A stretch of 9,397 nucleotides of DNA from Chloroflexota bacterium. Its GTDB lineage: Bacteria > Chloroflexota > UBA4733. The position numbers and the translations under genes were made by a program. Shown here in pieces: positions 1 to 4,348 of the stretch. How positions within the stretch are numbered: position 1 is the stretch's first letter; each line of letters opens with the position of its first letter. The stretch spans positions 1,115 to 10,511 of the forward strand of contig JAMDCW010000036.1 of assembly GCA_023489405.1 (NCBI GenBank), in the 5' to 3' direction. Under the pieces are notes generated by a model. That model was not told the DNA's origin. It was given only the letters and a program-made list of their open reading frames with translations, and ran no database searches.

Positions 1-1
1 G

Positions 2-331
2 CACAAGGAAAGTTTGCGGGAAGCTGGAGTCAGTGGCATCGAAATTGTTGCGTTCGACGGCCTCACCACCGATTTCGCCCGGCAGGTCGGCGCGCGTGCC
101 ATTATCCGCGCCCTCCGTTCAATGACTGACTTCGAGCTCGAGTTTGCTCTCGACAACGCCAACGCACGCCTTGCTCCTGAGCTCGAGACGGTGCTCCTCA
201 TCGCGCGCCCGGAATATACGCACTTGAGCTCGACCCTCGTGCGTGAAGTCGCCGAGCAAGGGCGCCGCATCCTCCCCGGCTCAGTTCCCCCCGCCGTGGA
301 ACAGTACCTGCGGCAGCACTATGAATTCTGA
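2..331 (+). CDS. coaD: Phosphopantetheine adenylyltransferase, C-terminal part (5' truncated by window)
   Basis: CoaD transfers AMP from ATP to 4'-phosphopantetheine, the penultimate step of coenzyme A synthesis, in the cytoplasm. The frame is open from base 2, so the gene begins before the window; the TTG at 14-16 is internal. What remains matches the second half of the family: FDGL, DFAR, an RALR segment where the family has RGLR, the DFE segment, RLAPELETV, the nucleotide-binding LSSTLVREV (family ISSTxVR/SSSxVKEV) and a C-terminal VPPAV helix. The N-terminal (T/H)xGH motif is outside the window. Relative to E. coli CoaD, both arginines of RGLR and the Asn of the MN pair are kept, but Gly of RGLR is Ala, the Tyr of DFEYE is Leu, and the Met before the Asn is Ala. 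Identification is firm; the substitutions make this a somewhat divergent member. It may be co-transcribed with the following VOC gene. Confidence 0.9.
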   Translation, partial: HKESLREAGVSGIEIVAFDGLTTDFARQVGARAIIRALRSMTDFELEFALDNANARLAPELETVLLIARPEYTHLSSTLVREVAEQGRRILPGSVPPAVEQYLRQHYEF

Positions 332-362
332 ATATGCTACACAAGAGCAGAAAATAAGCAGC

Positions 363-372
363 AAAAAGGAGG
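363..372 (+). promoter_or_regulatory. Ribosome binding site of the VOC gene
   Basis: AAAAAGGAGG ends 10 nt before the ATG at 383. It is a near-perfect Shine-Dalgarno sequence and fixes the start of the VOC gene. No convincing -35/-10 pair was found in the 51-bp gap after coaD. Confidence 0.8.
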
Positions 373-382
373 CGTCAAGACC

Positions 383-790
383 ATGACGGAAAATTTCCGT
401 GCCATACTCAATCCCGAACATCACCACGTCGCTATTCGTGTAAAGGATATGCGTACGATGATGCACTTCTACGGGGGTGTCCTTGGCTTACCGTACATCC
501 GTGAGCTTGCGGGCGATCCTCTACCAAAAGTGGTCTGGTACCAGGCAGTCCAACTGATCGCCTCTTCCAGCGATGACGATCCTCGTAGCGGCGTCATGGA
601 TCACCTCGCTATCTCTGTTTTGAATATCGATGAAATCACGGCGCGTATAGAATCCGCTGGCATACCTCTCGAAGCTCCCATCGCACATCAAGACGTTCCC
701 GCTATCAGCCTTCACCTCGATAACGTCTTTTTCCGAGATCCCGAAGGCAATAGGGTCGAGCTCGTTCAATGGGTCCCCCTCAAGCGATGA
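383..790 (+). CDS. VOC (glyoxalase/dioxygenase-fold) family protein
   Basis: A 135-residue protein of the vicinal oxygen chelate superfamily, which uses paired beta-alpha-beta-beta-beta modules to build a metal site for isomerases, lyases, dioxygenases or resistance proteins. Module 1 starts at HHHVAIRVKDM (residues 13-23) with FYGGVLGLPY (29-38); module 2 starts at MDHLAISV (72-79) and ends in DPEGNRVELVQW (119-130). Likely metal ligands are His15, His74 and Glu126; the position where many glyoxalases have Glu in the first module appears to be Gln58, a Gln also used in some glyoxalase I enzymes. The length is typical for a single-polypeptide two-module VOC protein that dimerises. The start is fixed by the strong ribosome binding site. 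The stop overlaps the next gene (ATGA), so the pair was probably translationally coupled. The substrate cannot be told; 'glyoxalase' would be a guess. Confidence 0.85.
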   Translation: MTENFRAILNPEHHHVAIRVKDMRTMMHFYGGVLGLPYIRELAGDPLPKVVWYQAVQLIASSSDDDPRSGVMDHLAISVLNIDEITARIESAGIPLEAPIAHQDVPAISLHLDNVFFRDPEGNRVELVQWVPLKR

Positions 791-1405
791 CCCCCAATCC
801 TCTTGCCGGAGGCATCCTATCAGCCAAGCTCCCTGCACAGTCCGACATCGTAGTGGTCGTCGTGGATGCTCAAGAGCGCCTCATGCCGTTCATCGACGGG
901 GTGACAACCATTACCAAAAACATCCGGAAGGTGATTCGGGGGAGTCAGATATTTGACATCCCTATCGTCGTCACCGAACAGTATCCTCAAGGGCTGGGGC
1001 AAACGATAGCTCCCATCACCGAGCTCTTGACTGAACTCCACCCCTTCTCGAAATTGTCCTTCGACTGCTTTGAATGCCAGCCATTTTCAGATCACCTCGA
1101 ACAGCTCGGTCGTCGCACGCCACCTCGAACAGCTCGGTCGTCGCACGCTCGCACTTTCCGGAGTCGAAGCCCACATATGCATCTACCAAACGGCATTGAG
1201 TGCTCTTCGACGTGGCTTCAGCGTGCTCCTACTTGAAGACGCTATTGGGGCCCGCAACGCCGAAGCCAGAGCAGTTGGGCTCCACGCTGCTCACACCGCA
1301 GGAGCCCAGCCATGTCATTCAGAGATGCTCCTCTACAGCCTCGAGCGCCAGGCTGGGACCCCTACCTTTCGCCGTCTCTTGAACATCGTCAAGGAAGAGA
1401 GCTAG
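787..1405 (+). pseudogene. Isochorismatase-family (cysteine hydrolase) gene, frameshifted by a 28-bp tandem duplication
   Basis: The family uses an Asp-Lys-Cys triad to hydrolyse amides or vinyl ethers (nicotinamidase, isochorismatase, YcaC-like enzymes). The start is best placed at ATG 787, overlapping the VOC stop (ATGA); an upstream in-frame ATG at 769 is possible. The first frame gives VVVDAQERL (Asp27), VTEQYPQGLG and SKLSF (Lys89), then runs out of register after LGRRT and stops at 1236. The rest of the protein continues in another frame: LALSGVEAHICIYQTA (Cys122 in the restored protein), the EDAIGARN and HSEMLLY segments, and a stop at 1403-1405. Deleting one 28-bp copy joins the parts into 196 residues, a normal length for the family, with the triad complete. 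As it stands, the first-frame product (149 residues) lacks the catalytic Cys. Either the gene is recently inactivated, it switches by repeat loss and gain, or the duplication is an assembly artefact. Exact substrate unknown. Confidence 0.88.
1093..1148 (+). repeat. Exact 28-bp tandem direct repeat (two copies)
   Basis: Copy 1 is 1093-1120 and copy 2 is 1121-1148, identical at all 28 positions and directly adjacent; identity ends at both outer edges. Since 28 is not a multiple of 3, the second copy shifts the isochorismatase-family frame by +1. Both copies start with CAC encoding His and read HLEQLGRRT, each in its own frame, which marks the point where homology jumps frame. Confidence 0.97.
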
Positions 1406-1427
1406 CCCCTCTGGCGCCGCCTCCTTC
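1406..1427. other. Convergent intergenic gap without a recognisable terminator
   Basis: Only 22 bp separate the stop of the + strand hydrolase pseudogene from the stop of the - strand phosphofructokinase gene. The only symmetry seen is a short GGCGCC palindrome; there is no hairpin followed by a T-run on either strand. Transcripts of the two convergent units probably overlap. Confidence 0.5.
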
Positions 1428-2579
1428 TCAGTACAGCCGGTATGACTTCGGGAGCTCACCAACTAGCGGTGCAGCATAATCGATAAACTCACTGGCAACG
1501 TCATATCGCCCAGATACCAGAAAAGCGCCATCGAGCTTGCGCGTCTCATTGGCAATCGTGTCGAGGCGTTGAAGCCCATACGATGCTCGATATGGATGTG
1601 AAGACAGACGTTCAATCGTCACCATGAACCCCGACTGACCATCCGCAGCAACCTCTACAGCCCGTCGCCCTACCTCGCGCGCTTCCTGAAGATCCACTTC
1701 AGATCGGCTCAGTGAGGAGGCTCGCTGAATATATCCAAGAATGTCACTATTCGGAACGTTCGGCAGATTCAACCGCTCTTTAGTAAGCTCCGCCAGTTGT
1801 CGCGCAATTCCCCCAAGGCGAACGTGGCCGAAAGGATCAATGATACCAAGGTGCACGTCACCCTCCGGAAGCTTAAATCCCTCAGCCACTGCCACTATGC
1901 AGTGGTGATACCGAGAGAGCGCCTCATCGATACTCGAGACAAAGAGACGTTCATCCCACGAGTGCTCCGGCAGCATGATAAGGTGCGGCGCCGCACCCTC
2001 GACATCCCGCGCTAGACAGCTCGCCGCCGCTAGCCACCCCGCATGCCGCCCCATGATCTCCAAGAAGTAGATACGTCGCATCGCCCGCGCGTCAAGCCCA
2101 ACGTCACGAACAACCGCTGCAACATAACGAGCGGCGCTGGGATATCCAGGACAGTGATCAGTAAACGGCAAATCATTATCGATCGTCTTAGGTACACCCA
2201 CGACATGCAGCGGCAAGTTTCGCTGATACGCCACCTGTGCCAGTTGGTCGGCAGTGTCCATGCTGTCATTGCCACCGATGTAGATGAAAGTCCGGACATT
2301 CCACGCATCGAACGCCTTCAGAATCTGATCATAATCCTCCGCCTTCAGCTTATAGCGTACACTGCCAAGGCCGGCTGAAACAGTATGCGCTAGTGCCTCC
2401 GTATCCACCGCACTGAGATCGATGATATCGCTGGTGAGTGCCCCTTGAATTCCGTATCGGAGACCAAGCACCTTGCTGCCAGCAGCATGAGCACCCTCAA
2501 TGACACCTGCCAAACTGGCGTTGATCACGGCAGTCGGACCACCAGACTGACCAACAGCAACCGTACCGAGATCTGACAT
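1428..2579 (-). CDS. Phosphofructokinase, probably pyrophosphate-dependent
   Basis: A 383-residue PfkA-superfamily enzyme that phosphorylates fructose 6-phosphate to fructose 1,6-bisphosphate in glycolysis. Landmarks: GQSGGPTAVIN (10-20) at the phosphate-binding N-terminus, IGGNDSMDTA (101-110), PKTIDNDL (130-137) with the catalytic Asp region, EIMGRHAGWLA (174-184), AEGF (232-235) and LGYIQRASS (281-289). ATP-dependent PfkA usually has GGDGS and PGTIDND. Here the second position after GG is Asp and the residue after the Pro is Lys, the two changes that established work associates with pyrophosphate as phosphoryl donor (EC 2.7.1.90), which would make the reaction reversible. PPi use is therefore predicted, not shown. 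The ATG at 2577-2579 has a good ribosome binding site. The gene lies 64 bp downstream of the ABC operon on the same strand. Family identification is very firm. Confidence 0.93.
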   Translation of the reverse strand: MSDLGTVAVGQSGGPTAVINASLAGVIEGAHAAGSKVLGLRYGIQGALTSDIIDLSAVDTEALAHTVSAGLGSVRYKLKAEDYDQILKAFDAWNVRTFIYIGGNDSMDTADQLAQVAYQRNLPLHVVGVPKTIDNDLPFTDHCPGYPSAARYVAAVVRDVGLDARAMRRIYFLEIMGRHAGWLAAASCLARDVEGAAPHLIMLPEHSWDERLFVSSIDEALSRYHHCIVAVAEGFKLPEGDVHLGIIDPFGHVRLGGIARQLAELTKERLNLPNVPNSDILGYIQRASSLSRSEVDLQEAREVGRRAVEVAADGQSGFMVTIERLSSHPYRASYGLQRLDTIANETRKLDGAFLVSGRYDVASEFIDYAAPLVGELPKSYRLY

Positions 2580-2583
2580 GCTT

Positions 2584-2592
2584 CACTCCCTT
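2584..2592 (-). promoter_or_regulatory. Ribosome binding site of the phosphofructokinase gene
   Basis: AAGGGAGTG on the minus strand ends four bases before the ATG at 2579. It supports the chosen start. Confidence 0.7.
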
Positions 2593-2597
2593 GGTCT

Positions 2598-2616
2598 TAT
2601 TGTTTGTTCAACAATA
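2598..2616 (-). promoter_or_regulatory. Perfect 7-bp inverted repeat upstream of the phosphofructokinase gene
   Basis: TATTGTT (2598-2604) and AACAATA (2610-2616) are exact reverse complements separated by 5 bases. The element lies inside the 64-bp gap between the last ABC ATPase gene and pfk, ending 5 bp upstream of the pfk ribosome binding site. As an RNA hairpin it would be AT-rich and weak with no T-run, so it is a poor terminator; the shape suits an operator site for a dimeric repressor. No convincing promoter boxes could be placed around it. A 7-bp palindrome can arise by chance. Confidence 0.35.
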
Positions 2617-2643
2617 GCACACGCCAGAGAGCCCTCGCATCAA

Positions 2644-3435
2644 TCAACTGCTTCCCATCAGGTGTAAGCGCCCATCTTGAATCTCATAGGTGACGTGGGC
2701 AATCTCATTGATCGTAGGATCATGCGTCGCAACGATTACAGTAACTCCATGATCAACAACGATCTTTCGAAAAAGTCGCAGAATTTGCAGACCAGTAATG
2801 CTATCGAGCTCGCCGGTCGGCTCATCAGCAAGGATGATGAGCGGATTATTGGCGAGAGCACGCGCAATAGCCACGCGCTGCTGCTGCCCTCCAGAAAGTT
2901 CATACGGTCGGTGATCTACACGATTCCCTAAGCCAACCATCTCGAGTAAGAGACGAGCGCGACGATCCCGCACACCTGCGGGCAGCTCGCCAATTCGCAT
3001 CGCCAGATCGATATTCTCGAGAGCTGAAAGCACCGGGAAGAGCGCATATGATTGGAATACAAACGCCATTTTCGAGCGTCGAAGATGCGTTACTTCCGCA
3101 TCACTGAGTTTACCGATATCCTGGCCTTCAACCCGCACGGCGCCTCTCGTAGGACGATCAAGCCCCCCAATGATGTTCAGTAGCGTCGTCTTGCCTGATC
3201 CAGAGCGCCCCCGGATGGCCACCATCTGCCCCGCATGAACCGCAAGCGTCACCCCCTTGAGCGCCGGCACATCATTTCCGTGAAAACGATAGATACGGCT
3301 TGCCTCCTCCACTTCGATGATCGGGCCATCATAAGCGGATCGGTGCAAAGGCTGGAGAATATCCGACAGTTCCACGCGCCGGGGCGTCAAAGTCCTCCTG
3401 CGCAATCGCGGCATCGTAGGCAAAGCAATTCGCAT
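2644..3435 (-). CDS. ABC transporter ATP-binding protein (MacB/LolD/FtsE-like)
   Basis: A 263-residue cytoplasmic ATPase that would power the neighbouring FtsX-type permease. All nucleotide-binding motifs are complete: Walker A GRSGSGKT (76-83), Q-loop Gln128 in FVFQSYALFP, signature LSGGQQQRVAIARAL (180-194), Walker B ILADEP with Glu205, D-loop GELD (208-211) and switch His238. The first 35-40 residues form an Arg-rich tail ahead of the ABC core, longer than usual. An open frame reaches back to 3498, but that would overlap the upstream gene by 53 bp; the ATG at 3433-3435 is preferred because a GAGGAAG ribosome binding site (3441-3447) sits 5 bases before it, overlapping the upstream stop. 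It is 10 bp from that gene, so co-translation is likely. The substrate is unknown. Confidence 0.93.
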   Translation of the reverse strand: MRIALPTMPRLRRRTLTPRRVELSDILQPLHRSAYDGPIIEVEEASRIYRFHGNDVPALKGVTLAVHAGQMVAIRGRSGSGKTTLLNIIGGLDRPTRGAVRVEGQDIGKLSDAEVTHLRRSKMAFVFQSYALFPVLSALENIDLAMRIGELPAGVRDRRARLLLEMVGLGNRVDHRPYELSGGQQQRVAIARALANNPLIILADEPTGELDSITGLQILRLFRKIVVDHGVTVIVATHDPTINEIAHVTYEIQDGRLHLMGSS

Positions 3436-3445
3436 CAGCGCTTCC

Positions 3446-4348
3446 TCACTTAGAAGACTCCTCAGCCGGGCGGATCTCGATCTTGCCCTCAACCACATCG
3501 AGCTTCACCTTGCGCTTGATGTTCAGTTGTTCCATCGCCTCTCGTGGAAGCTGAAGCCGTCCTGCATTATCGAGTACGACGTACTCCTCATGAGTGCTAT
3601 TGAAATCAAGCGGATCGTCAAGGTTAATGGCAGTGCGCCTCAAGCTTTCAGTGCTCGTCTTGCCATCGCGAATCTGTACGACGCGATCCACCCGTGCGGT
3701 CACCGTTCGATCGTGCGTCACGATCATCACCGTCGTACCATAGTTTTGTGTCAGACGGCGGAAAATATCGAAAATCAGATTCGCCGTCGCCGTATCTACC
3801 GATCCCGTTGGCTCATCTGCCAGGAGCAGCGGTGGATTATTCGCTAATCCCACAGCAATCGCCACACGTTGCTGTTGCCCACCGGACATCTGTACCGGTA
3901 AATGATGCATCCGGTCAGCCAGCCCTACCTCAGCCAGGAGCTCCTTGGCCCATTCACGCCGCTTCCGTGGCGAGGTTCCGTGAACGATCATGGGAACTTC
4001 CACATTCTGAATAGCCGTCAAATAGGGGATCAGGTTGCGCGATGTCTGTTGCCAGATGAAACCCACCACTTCTCGCTTATAGCGCACCAGCGTGCGCTCT
4101 GGAATCTTCAGCAGGTTATAACCAGCCACCATCGCACTACCAGCCGATGGTCGATCCAATCCCCCCAGGACATTCAGTAACGTCGTCTTCCCAGAGCCGG
4201 AATTCCCCACGATTGCCATCAGCTCGCCACGCTGCACGGTCAAGTCGAGCCCCTGCAACGCCATCGCTTCGAGGTCTTGAATCTTATAAATCTTGACGAG
4301 ATTCTCACAAACCACCAGCGGCTCACTCGGAGATATATCAACGCTCAT
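3446..4348 (-). CDS. ABC transporter ATP-binding protein with C-terminal AbrB/SpoVT-like domain
   Basis: A 300-residue fusion. Residues 10-230 are an ABC ATPase: Walker A GNSGSGKT (48-55), Q-loop Gln100 in FIWQQTSRNLIPYL, signature MSGGQQQ (154-160), Walker B LLLADEP with Glu179, switch His212. The usual RVAIARAL after the signature reads RVAIAVGL. After a linker rich in Asp/Asn/Thr (about 231-253), residues 254-293 resemble a swapped-hairpin AbrB/MazE/SpoVT domain: VVLDNAGRLQLPREAMEQL, then NIKRKVKLDVVEGKIEIRP, matching the family pattern hydrophobic-D-x-x-GR-hydrophobic-x-hydrophobic-P-x-E followed by L-x-I-K and a final GKI-x-hydrophobic strand, with a slightly shortened turn. That family normally binds DNA as a dimer; here it may only dimerise. 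The ATG at 4346-4348 overlaps the permease stop (TAATG), with a strong GGGGAGGAG ribosome binding site at 4357-4365. The ABC part is certain, the extra domain likely. Confidence 0.92.
   Translation of the reverse strand: MSVDISPSEPLVVCENLVKIYKIQDLEAMALQGLDLTVQRGELMAIVGNSGSGKTTLLNVLGGLDRPSAGSAMVAGYNLLKIPERTLVRYKREVVGFIWQQTSRNLIPYLTAIQNVEVPMIVHGTSPRKRREWAKELLAEVGLADRMHHLPVQMSGGQQQRVAIAVGLANNPPLLLADEPTGSVDTATANLIFDIFRRLTQNYGTTVMIVTHDRTVTARVDRVVQIRDGKTSTESLRRTAINLDDPLDFNSTHEEYVVLDNAGRLQLPREAMEQLNIKRKVKLDVVEGKIEIRPAEESSK

Noticed and set aside
281..466. 61-codon - strand open frame across the coaD-VOC gap
   Set aside because: No ribosome binding site or domain, and it overlaps two well-supported + strand genes.
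521..838. 105-codon - strand open frame
   Set aside because: Antisense to the VOC gene and the hydrolase start, with no family features; the + strand frame has the metal-ligand motifs.
2043..2378. 111-codon + strand open frame, with overlapping - strand frame 2030-2308
   Set aside because: Both are shadows of the phosphofructokinase gene, whose motifs cover this stretch.
2598..2616. Inverted repeat as an intrinsic terminator of the ABC operon
   Set aside because: The stem is 7 bp and AT-rich, and the minus strand has no T-run after it.
2604..2660. Separate promoter for pfk
   Set aside because: TTGAT- and TATTGT-like boxes occur, but their spacing (20 bp or more) is too long to call a promoter.
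3436..3498. Longer start of the second ABC ATPase at 3498
   Set aside because: It would overlap the upstream gene by 53 bp and add an Arg-rich leader that is the upstream gene's AbrB-like coding sequence in another frame; the ATG at 3435 has a well-placed ribosome binding site.
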